Positions 52,286-61,643 of a stretch of 64,000 nucleotides of DNA are shown here, one piece after another (the stretch's first letter is position 1; every line of letters starts with the position of its first letter). This DNA is from Bordetella parapertussis. Its GTDB lineage: Bacteria; Pseudomonadota; Gammaproteobacteria; Burkholderiales; Burkholderiaceae_B. The notes below the pieces were generated by a model, which saw only the letters and a program-made list of their open reading frames with translations, was not told the DNA's origin and ran no database searches. The DNA is taken from positions 62,001-126,000 of the forward strand of contig CAMDFD010000008.1 in assembly GCA_945897365.1 (NCBI GenBank), read 5' to 3'. The position numbers and the translations under genes are program-made.

Positions 52286-53460
52286 ATCGGTGATTTCTTC
52301 CAAAAGGAGCGTGTGCGTTGACGGTTCGCGATGGCATTACGATTTTCCATGGTAAAGACCGCGGTGAGCGCGAGAATCATCGCGCAGATATTAGGCAGTA
52401 GCGCAGTGACTACAGGCGACCATTGATAAAGCAAACTGACATTGAGTGCGAGTTGGTTAATCATGAAAAAACCAGTGCCCAGCAAAATCCCGAAAAACAC
52501 CTTGGCGCCTACACCCCCTCGACGTGTCTGCATAAAGCTGATCGGCGCTGCGATCGTCAGCATCACTAAAAGAGTGAAGGGATAGGCGAGTTTGCGCCAC
52601 ATGGCGACGATTTGACGATCGGCTTGAAGTTGGTTGCGGTTGAGGTATTCGATATAGTCCTGAAGCGCGAAAAAAGACATGCGTTCTGGTGTCAAAATCC
52701 GGGCGATCAAGCGTCCTGCTGTGAGGGATGTGTCAAAGCTGCGCTCGGCCGACTGCGTGATGGTCACAGAAGGCGTCTTAGACACCTGAGCATCGACAAG
52801 CGTTTGTTCGAGCGAGGGTGCAATATGATTCTCTGTGACGATTTGCATCACAAGTTTGCCATCGACAAAACGACCTGCTTCGGATTGTGCGACGAGCGAG
52901 AGCGTCCGGCCATCGGGAAACTCGTAGACGCGCAGATTGGCGACGTTGCCCGAGGAGAGCAAGTTGCCGACGTTGATGATGCGGGTGCCGCCGTTGGGCG
53001 TAGGCTCCTTAAACCAGTAGCCGCTCGCTAGACGTCCGCCCTCGACTTTACCGCGCATGAGCAAGTTGGTTTCGCTACTTTTAATTTCAGCCATCGGCGT
53101 TAAAAACTCAGACAAAATGAGAGCGCCGAAAATAATCGGTAGGGATACAGTCCAGAGCATTTTTAACAGGCCAAAGCCACTGACACCAGAGACGCGCAAG
53201 ATGACGAGTTCGTTGCGCTGAGCCAAACCTGATAGCGCCAAAATCGCGCCAATCAGCACGCCAATCGGCAGTAGATCGTAGAGGCGTGTCGGGGCAGACA
53301 GCAGCTGCAAATAAAACAGCGCAGTGAGCGGAAACTTGTCACCGACCGTGTCAAGCTCGTCAACGAGCGTAAAAAAAGTAAAAAGTCCGAGCAGGGCGAT
53401 CAACACCACGGAGGTGGAGCGATAAATTTCTCGGGCAAGATAACGTCGGGCAGTTCGCAT
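52282..53460 (-). CDS. lptG: LPS export ABC transporter permease LptG
   Basis: LptG is one half of the LptFG permease that extracts lipopolysaccharide from the inner membrane. The 392-residue protein has six membrane segments (two N-terminal, four C-terminal around a large periplasmic domain), LPIGVLIGAILALSGLAQRNELVILR after segment 2 and an N-terminal RYLAREIYRS helix. The ATG at 53460 is chosen; a TTG at 53481 is possible. lptF is not in the window. Confidence 0.9.
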   Translation of the reverse strand: MRTARRYLAREIYRSTSVVLIALLGLFTFFTLVDELDTVGDKFPLTALFYLQLLSAPTRLYDLLPIGVLIGAILALSGLAQRNELVILRVSGVSGFGLLKMLWTVSLPIIFGALILSEFLTPMAEIKSSETNLLMRGKVEGGRLASGYWFKEPTPNGGTRIINVGNLLSSGNVANLRVYEFPDGRTLSLVAQSEAGRFVDGKLVMQIVTENHIAPSLEQTLVDAQVSKTPSVTITQSAERSFDTSLTAGRLIARILTPERMSFFALQDYIEYLNRNQLQADRQIVAMWRKLAYPFTLLVMLTIAAPISFMQTRRGGVGAKVFFGILLGTGFFMINQLALNVSLLYQWSPVVTALLPNICAMILALTAVFTMENRNAIANRQRTRSFWKKSPI

Positions 53461-53481
53461 AGGTCTAAGTGTAATGCCCAA

Positions 53482-54369
53482 TCACAAGCGGTTGAGTTCT
53501 GCGCGTAAAGTCGCAAGAACAGGCTGGACATCAGGACGCTTTCCGTGCCATAGAAAAAAACTCTCAGCGGCTTGACCCACCAGCATGCCCAAACCATCAC
53601 TGATTTGTGAGGCCCCCTCTTTTTTTGCTTGAAGCATAAAGGCGGTTGGTTTGGCGCCATACATCATGTCGTAGGCCCAGGCGCCGGGTGCATAGAGTCC
53701 TGCGGGTAATTCGGGGGTTTCACCGGTCAAGCTGCTGGCACTGGCGTTAATGACAAGATCCCAACCGATGGGTTCCAAGGCTTCGTTCAAGCGACCTGCC
53801 GACAGTATTTTCAAGGCGATCGGAGACGCGGCGTGCCATTCAGCGACCAGCGCCTGTGCCCGCTCGGCTGTTCGGTTGACGACGTGCAGTCGGGCGCAGC
53901 CTGTTTCAAGCAAGGGGCCTAGTACGCCGCGCGCGGCACCTCCCGCACCTACCATCAGGATTCGTGCACCCTCGCACCGGACTCCTAAGCGTTTCAGGTC
54001 TGCAACTAAGCCCACGCCATCCGTATTGCAGCCATGCAAGACGCCTTGACGCATCCATAGCGTGTTGACCGCTTGCGCTTGTTGTGCCCGCGCACTGAGG
54101 TGTGCCCGAGCCAGCTCCCACGCTTCGAGTTTAAAAGGAACCGTGACATTGAGTCCCCGACCGCCATTGGTAAAAAATTGCATCACGGTGTGCGTAAATC
54201 CATCTAGTGGCGCTTCCAGATGTTCGTAGATCAAGGAGATATGGGTTTGCGCTGCAAATTGTTGATGGATGGACGGTGAGCGGCTGTGTTTAACGGGATG
54301 ACCGATCACCGCAAAGCGCGCCGGTGCTGGCGAGGAGGGTATGGATGTCGATTTGACGTTGAGGGTCAT
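53482..54369 (-). CDS. aroE: Shikimate dehydrogenase
   Basis: AroE reduces 3-dehydroshikimate with NADPH. The 295-residue protein has the substrate-binding GHPVKHSRSPSIHQ, catalytic Lys in NVTVPFK, the Rossmann GAGGAARGV and a QAAESFFLW terminal helix. It has a ~15-residue N-terminal extension. Its start overlaps the TonB-like gene by 4 bp and its stop is 21 bp before lptG. Confidence 0.94.
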   Translation of the reverse strand: MTLNVKSTSIPSSPAPARFAVIGHPVKHSRSPSIHQQFAAQTHISLIYEHLEAPLDGFTHTVMQFFTNGGRGLNVTVPFKLEAWELARAHLSARAQQAQAVNTLWMRQGVLHGCNTDGVGLVADLKRLGVRCEGARILMVGAGGAARGVLGPLLETGCARLHVVNRTAERAQALVAEWHAASPIALKILSAGRLNEALEPIGWDLVINASASSLTGETPELPAGLYAPGAWAYDMMYGAKPTAFMLQAKKEGASQISDGLGMLVGQAAESFFLWHGKRPDVQPVLATLRAELNRL

Positions 54370-55268
54370 GGTTGTCGTGCCTCTAGTGTGCCGTGAACGA
54401 AATGCCAGGTTCGGGTCAGAACAAGCTGGTCGATTTGTCGAGCCATGTCAGCGGGAAAAGGCGCGAAGGGTGCCGAAAGTTGGGCAATACGTCGCACGGC
54501 TTGATTCAGTAAAGGTTTGTCGGAGGGGCGATTAATCGTGAGGTCCACAATCGTTCCATCCGCCCGTATGGTCAAGGTCGCTTGCACGCTGCCATAGAAC
54601 TTGCCATCAACGCCACTGGGGTAGTGTTCCGTGCCGACTTGTTCAATACGCTGCCGCCATTGATCGATATAAGGTGCATAGGCTGTTTTACGCGCAGATA
54701 CAGCATTAAAGTGTTTGCGAGGCTGTGCGTTGTCGCGCTCAATCCGCTGTTTGAGTACGGCGATTTGTCCGTTAAGAATCATACGGTCTTGATCGACCTC
54801 GTCCTCTCCGGCGATATCGCTTGAGTCGGTGGGGTTTGTTGCGGGACGACCCTGGGTGACCCACTCACTGGACGTGAGTTGGGTAAGAAGCTCTTGTTGT
54901 TGCAGTTCAAGTTGTTGCCTTTGTTGGGTCAGAGCCTCGAGCATGACGGGTTCGGCGGACTCGCCCGCGAGCGGAACGAGCGTCGTTTGGTAGCCGGTTT
55001 GCGCTTGGCCGCCGCCGTCCACATTGGTTTGTGCGAGTAGTTGCGCCTGATTAGGCTCGCTTTCAGTCGCGGCATTGACCATGACAATTTCGAGCTCAGA
55101 GGGTCTAGGTGTCGAAACGGGAGGCGCAGTCCTATGCCAAGCGATTAAAGCCAAGTGTATGGCAACAGACAACAAAAGCCCCCAGCGTAAAAAACGCTGC
55201 TGCGCAATGAGCCAGCTTGCGATGCCGGGCGAAGTCGCCTCTGCGAGGGAGGGATTGCTGATGTTCAC
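54366..55268 (-). CDS. TonB-family energy transducer
   Basis: This 300-residue protein has a single N-terminal membrane segment (FLRWGLLLSVAIHLALIAW, about 27-45) and a Gln-rich coiled stretch (about 110-135). A C-terminal TonB fold follows: VQATLTIRADGTIVDLTINRPSD, ending near WHFVHGTLEARQP. It likely carries proton-motive energy to the outer membrane, yet no exbB, exbD or receptor gene is nearby. The start is a GTG at 55268 that overlaps the RNB stop. It may instead be a TolA-like structural protein. Confidence 0.82.
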   Translation of the reverse strand: MNISNPSLAEATSPGIASWLIAQQRFLRWGLLLSVAIHLALIAWHRTAPPVSTPRPSELEIVMVNAATESEPNQAQLLAQTNVDGGGQAQTGYQTTLVPLAGESAEPVMLEALTQQRQQLELQQQELLTQLTSSEWVTQGRPATNPTDSSDIAGEDEVDQDRMILNGQIAVLKQRIERDNAQPRKHFNAVSARKTAYAPYIDQWRQRIEQVGTEHYPSGVDGKFYGSVQATLTIRADGTIVDLTINRPSDKPLLNQAVRRIAQLSAPFAPFPADMARQIDQLVLTRTWHFVHGTLEARQP

Positions 55269-57181
55269 GTCGCTTCGATCAGATCCTCAGGTGGTTGGCG
55301 ATCCATACTCTCGATAAAACGGCAATCCATGTCAAGCGCAAGTTCGTCGATAGCCATGATCTGTAATAAAACGTGCTGTCCCCTTTCGAGTGCGGGGAGC
55401 CCGGCTAAGCGCACGATCATTGGGGCATGGCTCAGGCGCACCAAGTCCTCTTTGAGTACAGTGGCTTCGCACTCAGTGATATTTTGCTGTTGTAGCCAGC
55501 GCAAGCACCAGTAGCGCTCCATGCTGTTCTGAAAGTCATGCCACGCGACATATTGTGACTCAAACCCGCCGATAATGGCGAATAAATCAGCATCGCGAGG
55601 TTTGAACGGAGCGACTAGAGGCGCGGACACGCCATGCTCGATCGCTGCGATCAGTTGCCACTGATTCACGAGGTCGACGTAGCGTCGTAATGGCGAGGTG
55701 CACCATGCGTATTGCGCAACGCCGATCGCCTCGTGTGGAAGTGCGTGCGTACTCATGCGTACACGTCCAGTTTGTTGTGAACGATAGATGCCGGGAAGGC
55801 CGTACGTCGCAAGCAAGCCACCCCAAGTGCTATTGGCCAAAATCATGAATTCGGCGACCAATCGATCCAGAGGTGCATTGCGCAGTCGCGGCACGATCCG
55901 CACTGTCGAGGCAGGATCGTCCGGGTCGCCATCAACGTAGAAGCTGTATTCGACACGATTGTTATTTTCAGGCTTGCCGCGGACGATTTCGCGTTGTTTG
56001 CAAAGCGCGAGCGACAGTTGCCAAAGCGGTCGAATCCAGTCGTTATAGGGAAGTTTGATGCTTGGGTCCGCTAAGGACTCTTCGGTGATGAAGTCATCTA
56101 GAGCGTTGTGACGCAAATTGGCGCGTACGGTCAAGCGTTCGAGGCGACTTTCGTGAGAGAGGATTTCTCCTGTGTCGGGGTTGGCGGTGACGTATAGCGA
56201 CAGCACTGGGACAGGGCGACCCTCGTCTAAGGAAAAAGCGGCGATCACTTCGTCAGGTTGCATTGGAATTTTGTCGCCTGGCATGTAGACCGTGGACATT
56301 CTGGCGCGTGCAAGTTTGTCGAGTGCGCTGTCTTTAGTGACGGATAGACCAGGCGCTGCGATGTGGATCCCGACGCGCAAAAGTCCATCTGGTAACTGAG
56401 TGACTGACAGTGCATCGTCGATTTCGGTGGTGCTGATATCGTCCACCGAGTAGGCCTCAACGTCTGCGAGTGGGAGTTCGTGTGCGATCTTCGGGACATC
56501 GCAGGGTGCAAAGCCCGTCCCCCGTGGAAAATAGTTTGCGAGAAAGCGTCCCTTGTGCAGCGCCAGCGCATGCGGCCAGGCACCCGCATCGAGCAGAAGC
56601 CGTTCGGGTGAGGCTTGGCGTTGTGCGCAGGCTGCGTCGAGTGCTTTCCAAGCCTGTGAGTTTTTATCGGGCTTAGTCACCAAGGACATCGCGGACAGAG
56701 TAACCTCTGGTGGCAGTTGGCCTGCAGCGATCGCTTGCGCCCATTCTTCGGTTTGTAACGCTGCCCGTTGCTTCTTTTCCTGAGCCGCGAGTGCCGCAGC
56801 CAAAATCTCAGGAGGTGCCGCGCGATAGCGACCTCTGCCCCGGCGATGAAAATAAAGCGGGGCGCTATGTAGCCTCAGCAACAAGCTTGTTTTTTCAAGC
56901 GTATCGGGCGAATGTCCGAAATACTCCGCACCCATGGTGTCAATGTCAAACTCATCAGCCGGCGCACATTCCCAGAGAAAAGGCAGATCGATCTCGTTGG
57001 CTAAACTTTCTGCCTGAGGGAGCAGTACGTCCGGCTTTGGGGTCGCGAACGTGAACAGGCAGTTGGCTCGCTTGACCTTGCTGCGTTTGCCAGACTCCGA
57101 CTCGACTTGCAGTGTCGCGTCTGCTTCGGCCATGATGTGGCCTGTTTTAAACGCGCCATCTTCTTCATATAAAACGTACAT
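55265..57181 (-). CDS. RNB-domain exoribonuclease (RNase II/R family)
   Basis: This 638-residue 3'-5' exoribonuclease has its catalytic RNB core at about 225-560, with the metal Asp cluster in DDISTTEIDDALSV and the ARARMSTVYMPGDKIPM signature. The N-terminal ~200 residues are less like the cold-shock domains of RNase II, and the C-terminal S1-like region is short, so it resembles the RNB proteins of betaproteobacteria over classic Rnb or Rnr. It starts at 57181 (ATG) and leads the RNase-TonB-aroE run. Confidence 0.88.
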   Translation of the reverse strand: MYVLYEEDGAFKTGHIMAEADATLQVESESGKRSKVKRANCLFTFATPKPDVLLPQAESLANEIDLPFLWECAPADEFDIDTMGAEYFGHSPDTLEKTSLLLRLHSAPLYFHRRGRGRYRAAPPEILAAALAAQEKKQRAALQTEEWAQAIAAGQLPPEVTLSAMSLVTKPDKNSQAWKALDAACAQRQASPERLLLDAGAWPHALALHKGRFLANYFPRGTGFAPCDVPKIAHELPLADVEAYSVDDISTTEIDDALSVTQLPDGLLRVGIHIAAPGLSVTKDSALDKLARARMSTVYMPGDKIPMQPDEVIAAFSLDEGRPVPVLSLYVTANPDTGEILSHESRLERLTVRANLRHNALDDFITEESLADPSIKLPYNDWIRPLWQLSLALCKQREIVRGKPENNNRVEYSFYVDGDPDDPASTVRIVPRLRNAPLDRLVAEFMILANSTWGGLLATYGLPGIYRSQQTGRVRMSTHALPHEAIGVAQYAWCTSPLRRYVDLVNQWQLIAAIEHGVSAPLVAPFKPRDADLFAIIGGFESQYVAWHDFQNSMERYWCLRWLQQQNITECEATVLKEDLVRLSHAPMIVRLAGLPALERGQHVLLQIMAIDELALDMDCRFIESMDRQPPEDLIEAT

Positions 57182-57219
57182 GGATATTGGTATTCCGGTG
57201 AATCAAAAAAGAGAGCCTG

Positions 57220-58590
57220 TTAGGCCGGCGAGGTGGCGAGCGCCTCAAGAAGTCGACCATGCACGCCGGCGAAACCGCCATTGCTCATGATCACAATGTG
57301 GTCCCCCGCCTGCGCCGCGCGTTTGATCGCTTGAATCAGCGGCTCGATTTCGTGATGTGCTTGCATGCGTGAGCCAAGCGAGGCGAGCACTTCGGCAGGC
57401 TCCCACCCTAGGGCTTGTTTACCTTCGCGTTGTCCATAGCAAAAAACCAAATCCGCGTCGGCTAATGCTGCGGGCAAACGTGCCGCCATGGTACCGAGTT
57501 TCATGGTGTTGGAGCGTGGTTCGAGCACGGCGAGGATGCGCTGCGCGCCTATCTGTGCGCGCAAACCTGCCAGAGTCGTTGCGATTGCAGTGGGGTGATG
57601 CGCAAAATCATCATAGATCGTGATGTCCCGGACAGTGCCTCGCACTTCCATGCGACGCTTGACACCGCTGAAGTTGCAGAGCGCGGCGATGCTGTCTTGT
57701 GGCGTGACGCCGACGTGGTGAGCGGCGACGATGGCCGCGAGTGCGTTGTGCTGGTTATGCGCTCCTGTGAGTGTCCAATCAATGTCACCGTAGTGCTCCG
57801 CACCCTTTAATACCTCAAAAGAGACTGCATCAAGTGTGCGAGTGTGCCAGCCGTCGTGCGTATTGATTAAAGTGTGCCCGGCCCAGCAGCCACGAGCGAT
57901 GACGCGCTCCAGCGCATCGTCTCGTGCGGGCGTGATGACCAGGCCGCTGCGGGGAACGGTGCGCAGCAAGTGATGAAATTGGGTCTCGATCGCGGCCAGA
58001 TCTGGAAAAATATCTGCATGATCGTACTCGAGGTTGTTCAAAATAGCCGTGCGCGGTCTGTAATGAACGAACTTGGAGCGTTTGTCGAAAAAGGCTGTGT
58101 CGTACTCATCGGCTTCAATCACAAAAAAGGGTTGTTCGACGTCAAAGCGCGCTGAAACCTCGAGGCCGGGTGCGACACCCCCGATCAGAAAGTTAGGTTT
58201 TTTGCCGGCGCATTGCAAAATCCAGGCCAGCATAGAACTGGTTGTCGTTTTGCCATGCGTACCCGCCACGGCGAGAACGTGCTGGCGTTGCAGGACAAAG
58301 TCTCCTAGCCATTGCGGACCTGAGGTGTAGGGCAAACCTGCCTCCAGGATAGCTTCCATCAGGGGGTTGCCGCGCGAGACCACATTACCGATCACAAAAA
58401 GGTCGGGTTTGAGCGCCAGTTGGTTGGGCTCAAAGCCCTCGATCAGGTCGATACCTTGCTCTTCGAGTTGCGTGCTCATGGGGGGATAGACCCCCGCATC
58501 ACAACCCGTGACACGATGTCCCGCGGCGCGCGCGATGAGCGCTAAGCCACCCATAAAGGTGCCGCAAATTCCCAGTATATGCAGATGCAT
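57220..58590 (-). CDS. mpl: UDP-N-acetylmuramate:L-alanyl-gamma-D-glutamyl-meso-DAP ligase
   Basis: Mpl recycles murein tripeptide by linking it to UDP-MurNAc. The 456-residue Mur-ligase has the glycine-rich N-terminus ILGICGTFMGGLALIARAAGH (typical of Mpl, not MurC), P-loop AGTHGKTTTSSML, and the C-terminal EPRSNTMKLG. It is single on the minus strand, divergent from the TlpA-like gene by 109 bp. Confidence 0.94.
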   Translation of the reverse strand: MHLHILGICGTFMGGLALIARAAGHRVTGCDAGVYPPMSTQLEEQGIDLIEGFEPNQLALKPDLFVIGNVVSRGNPLMEAILEAGLPYTSGPQWLGDFVLQRQHVLAVAGTHGKTTTSSMLAWILQCAGKKPNFLIGGVAPGLEVSARFDVEQPFFVIEADEYDTAFFDKRSKFVHYRPRTAILNNLEYDHADIFPDLAAIETQFHHLLRTVPRSGLVITPARDDALERVIARGCWAGHTLINTHDGWHTRTLDAVSFEVLKGAEHYGDIDWTLTGAHNQHNALAAIVAAHHVGVTPQDSIAALCNFSGVKRRMEVRGTVRDITIYDDFAHHPTAIATTLAGLRAQIGAQRILAVLEPRSNTMKLGTMAARLPAALADADLVFCYGQREGKQALGWEPAEVLASLGSRMQAHHEIEPLIQAIKRAAQAGDHIVIMSNGGFAGVHGRLLEALATSPA

Positions 58591-58699
58591 GAACAGTCTC
58601 CTGCCGACATTGTAGAGGCAGTTGTCTCAAGACTCGCCGGGGTTTAAACCTTGTGTGGAATCAACGCATTCGGGGCGAGGAGGCGCTATGATATGAGAC

Positions 58700-59278
58700 A
58701 TGAAGAGAAGAACGGTGATCTTTGGAGGAGCTGGTCTTGTGGCGATCGCCACCACGGCGTGGTTTGCCTGGCAGTCGAGCTCGCGCCGCGCGCCTGCTGC
58801 GAATCGCGCAGTAGGTTTACCGGGTACGATGCCACAAAAAACCGAGCCTAATCCTCGCGTTTTGTACGAGGCGACGTTCCCAGATTTGACGGGCAGCCCG
58901 GTCGCGCTCAAGCGGCTGCTTGGTCGTCCTGTCGTCGCCAACTTTTGGGCAACTTGGTGTGCGCCCTGCGTTGAGGAGATGCCGCAGCTCGATGCTTTGT
59001 CCAAATCTTTACCAGAGATTCAATTTGTTGGTATTGGTATAGATACGGCATCTAACATCTCTCAATTTGTAACTAAAATACCCGTTTCTTATCCTTTGTA
59101 TGTGGCCGGTCACACTGGGATCGCCTTGGTCAGAGAGCTCGGCAATGCGGCGGGCGGACTCCCTTTTACCGTCCTGTTAGATGCAGAAGGCCGCATTTTC
59201 GACACAATTCTTGGCAAGGTTTCACCCGAGGATTTAAATGCAAAAATCGGTCGCTTAGTCGCAAAATCAAAGACGTAG
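58700..59278 (+). CDS. TlpA/ResA-type membrane-anchored thioredoxin
   Basis: This 192-residue thiol-disulfide oxidoreductase has an N-terminal membrane anchor or uncleaved signal (about 5-24). The periplasmic thioredoxin fold has WCAPC (Cys87, Cys90) in NFWATWCAPCVEEMP. It probably reduces or oxidises exported proteins such as apo-cytochromes. The cis-Pro segment reads GGLPFTVLLD. A TATGAT -10-like element precedes the start; the ribosome site is weak. Confidence 0.88.
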   Translation: MKRRTVIFGGAGLVAIATTAWFAWQSSSRRAPAANRAVGLPGTMPQKTEPNPRVLYEATFPDLTGSPVALKRLLGRPVVANFWATWCAPCVEEMPQLDALSKSLPEIQFVGIGIDTASNISQFVTKIPVSYPLYVAGHTGIALVRELGNAAGGLPFTVLLDAEGRIFDTILGKVSPEDLNAKIGRLVAKSKT

Positions 59279-59341
59279 ATAGACAAATGGCGTGATTTAG
59301 CGTAAAAATGCGTACCTGATCATTGCTTTTGGCGATATGGT

Positions 59342-59785
59342 ATGTCTCAACACCTTCTTGTTCTAAATGGACCCAACCTGAATTTGCTCGGGTTGAGAGA
59401 GCCCCATCTCTATGGGCATACGACGCTGCCTGAGTTAGAGGCGGGTCTTGTGACGCTTGCTCAGACTCTCGGTGTTTCGCTGGCTACTTTCCAGAGCAAC
59501 CACGAAGGCGCCTTAGTCGATCGCATACAAGCGGCGCGAACGGACGCAACCGATTTCATTATCCTGAATGCGGGTGCCTACACACACACGAGTATTGCGA
59601 TTCGCGATGCCCTTGCAGGGATTAAGATTCCCTTTGTGGAGGTTCATTTGTCAAACGTTCATAAACGCGAAGAATTCCGTCATCACTCGTACCTGTCTGA
59701 TCTGGCGGTAGGTGTGGTGGCAGGTCTCGGCCCTTCGGGCTACGAGGCAGCAGTGCGCTTTGCCGCTCAATATGAGCTTATCTAG
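59342..59785 (+). CDS. aroQ: 3-dehydroquinate dehydratase, type II
   Basis: AroQ dehydrates 3-dehydroquinate in the shikimate pathway. The 147-residue protein has NGPNLNLLGLREPHLYG with the catalytic Tyr and Arg, FQSNHEGALVDRI, NAGAYTHTS and VEVHLSNVHKREEFRHHS. It precedes accB by 17 bp, the standard aroQ-accB-accC arrangement. Confidence 0.95.
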   Translation: MSQHLLVLNGPNLNLLGLREPHLYGHTTLPELEAGLVTLAQTLGVSLATFQSNHEGALVDRIQAARTDATDFIILNAGAYTHTSIAIRDALAGIKIPFVEVHLSNVHKREEFRHHSYLSDLAVGVVAGLGPSGYEAAVRFAAQYELI

Positions 59786-59802
59786 AACTTTACGGAAATA
59801 CT

Positions 59803-60261
59803 ATGGATCTGAGAAAACTTAAAACCTTAATCGACTTGGTGGCCGAGTCAGGTATTGCTGAGCTGGAAATTACAGAGGGCGAAGGTAAGGTTCGTATTGT
59901 TAAGTTTTCACAGGCTTTACAGCCCGTCGCTTACGCTCCGGCTCCTGGGCAATATGCACCCGCTCCAACGGGTGCAGAGGGTGTAGCAGCTGCCGCAGCG
60001 GTTGCGCCCGTACCCGCCGCGGTTGTCGGTCACACGGTCAAGGCGCCTATGGTGGGGACCTTCTATCGTGCGCCTAATCCAAACTCTCCTTCGTTTGTCG
60101 AAGTCGGCCAGACGGTCAAAGAAGGCGAACCTTTGTGCATCATTGAGGCAATGAAATTGCTCAATGAGATCGAGGCAGACAAATCCGGAGTCATCAAAGA
60201 AATTTTGGTTCAAAACGGTGAGCCGGTCGAGTACGGCCAGCCTCTTTTTGTGATCGTCTGA
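59803..60261 (+). CDS. accB: Biotin carboxyl carrier protein of acetyl-CoA carboxylase
   Basis: AccB carries biotin for malonyl-CoA formation. The 152-residue protein has an N-terminal helical domain, an Ala/Pro-rich linker (about 40-75) and the C-terminal biotinyl domain with EAMKLLNE; the modified lysine is Lys118. accC starts 1 bp after its stop. Confidence 0.96.
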   Translation: MDLRKLKTLIDLVAESGIAELEITEGEGKVRIVKFSQALQPVAYAPAPGQYAPAPTGAEGVAAAAAVAPVPAAVVGHTVKAPMVGTFYRAPNPNSPSFVEVGQTVKEGEPLCIIEAMKLLNEIEADKSGVIKEILVQNGEPVEYGQPLFVIV

Positions 60262-60262
60262 T

Positions 60263-61612
60263 ATGTTTGAAAAGATTCTGATCGCCAACCGTGGCGAAAT
60301 CGCGTTGCGTATTCAGCGCGCGTGCCGTGAAATGGGTATCAAGACCGTTGCGGTCCATTCCGAAGCCGATCGCGATGCCAAATATGTCTGGCTCGCGGAC
60401 GAGTCGGTCTGCATTGGCCCGCCAGCTTCGCGCGATAGCTATTTGAATATGCCGGCCATCATTGCGGCCGCTGAGGTCACTGATGCCGAAGCCATCCATC
60501 CAGGTTATGGTTTTTTGTCCGAAAACGCCGACTTCGCCGACCGGGTAGAAAAGAGCGGTTTTGTGTTCATTGGCCCGCGGCCTGAGTCGATTCGTCTGAT
60601 GGGCGACAAGGTGAGCGCTAAACAAGCCATGATCGAGGCCGGCGTGCCAGTCGTGCCTGGTTCGGCGGGCGCATTGCCTGATGACCCGAACGAGATTTTG
60701 CGTACGGCCCGTGAGGTCGGTTATCCCGTCATTATCAAAGCGGCAGGCGGTGGTGGTGGACGAGGCATGCGCGTCGTGCACACCGAGGCGGCTTTGCTCA
60801 ATGCGGTCACCATGACCAAATCTGAAGCTGGTGCGGCGTTTAATAATCCCGAGGTCTATCTCGAAAAGTTTCTTGAAAACCCCCGTCACATTGAAATCCA
60901 GGTGTTGGCGGATGGTGGAAAAAACGCTGTGTGGCTTGGTGAGCGTGACTGCTCGATGCAACGGCGTCATCAGAAAGTCATCGAAGAAGCGCCTGCTCCC
61001 GGAATCGATCGCAAACTGATCGAAAAGATTGGTGAGCGATGTGCCGACGCCTGCCGCAAGATCGAATATCGCGGCGTCGGTACATTTGAGTTTTTGTTTG
61101 AGAATGGCGAGTTCTATTTCATCGAAATGAACACGCGCATTCAGGTTGAGCATCCTGTGACGGAGCTCATCACGGGCATTGATCTGGTGCAGCAGCAAAT
61201 TCGTGTGGCGGCAGGAGAAAAATTCCTGCTACGTCAAAAGGATATTACGTTCCGCGGTCATGCAGTGGAATGTCGTATCAACGCCGAGGATCCTTTTACC
61301 TTTATGCCGAGTCCTGGCCTCATCACCAACTGGCACACGCCAGGTGGACCCGGTGTGCGCATCGATTCTCATGCGTTTAATGGGTACTTTGTGCCACCAA
61401 ATTACGACTCGATGATTGCAAAGGTTATTACCTACGGCGATACACGTGCACAGGCGGTGGCGCGCATGTCGATCGCACTGTCAGAAATGGTTGTCGAAGG
61501 GATTAAAACCAATATTCTTCTTCACCGCGAACTGATGGCCGATGCAAAGTTTGTTGAGGGAGGCACCAGTATTCACTATCTCGAACACAAGCTCGCTTCC
61601 CGCGCCACTTAA
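60263..61612 (+). CDS. accC: Acetyl-CoA carboxylase, biotin carboxylase subunit
   Basis: AccC carboxylates biotin on AccB with ATP and bicarbonate. This 449-residue ATP-grasp enzyme begins MFEKILIANRGEIALRIQRA. It has the Gly-rich ATP loop AAGGGGGRGMRVV and the catalytic segment FIEMNTRIQVEHPVTE with the bicarbonate-binding Arg. Length and sequence are standard. Confidence 0.96.
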   Translation: MFEKILIANRGEIALRIQRACREMGIKTVAVHSEADRDAKYVWLADESVCIGPPASRDSYLNMPAIIAAAEVTDAEAIHPGYGFLSENADFADRVEKSGFVFIGPRPESIRLMGDKVSAKQAMIEAGVPVVPGSAGALPDDPNEILRTAREVGYPVIIKAAGGGGGRGMRVVHTEAALLNAVTMTKSEAGAAFNNPEVYLEKFLENPRHIEIQVLADGGKNAVWLGERDCSMQRRHQKVIEEAPAPGIDRKLIEKIGERCADACRKIEYRGVGTFEFLFENGEFYFIEMNTRIQVEHPVTELITGIDLVQQQIRVAAGEKFLLRQKDITFRGHAVECRINAEDPFTFMPSPGLITNWHTPGGPGVRIDSHAFNGYFVPPNYDSMIAKVITYGDTRAQAVARMSIALSEMVVEGIKTNILLHRELMADAKFVEGGTSIHYLEHKLASRAT

Positions 61613-61643
61613 CAACGTTTAATGGCACGTAACGGAAAACACG

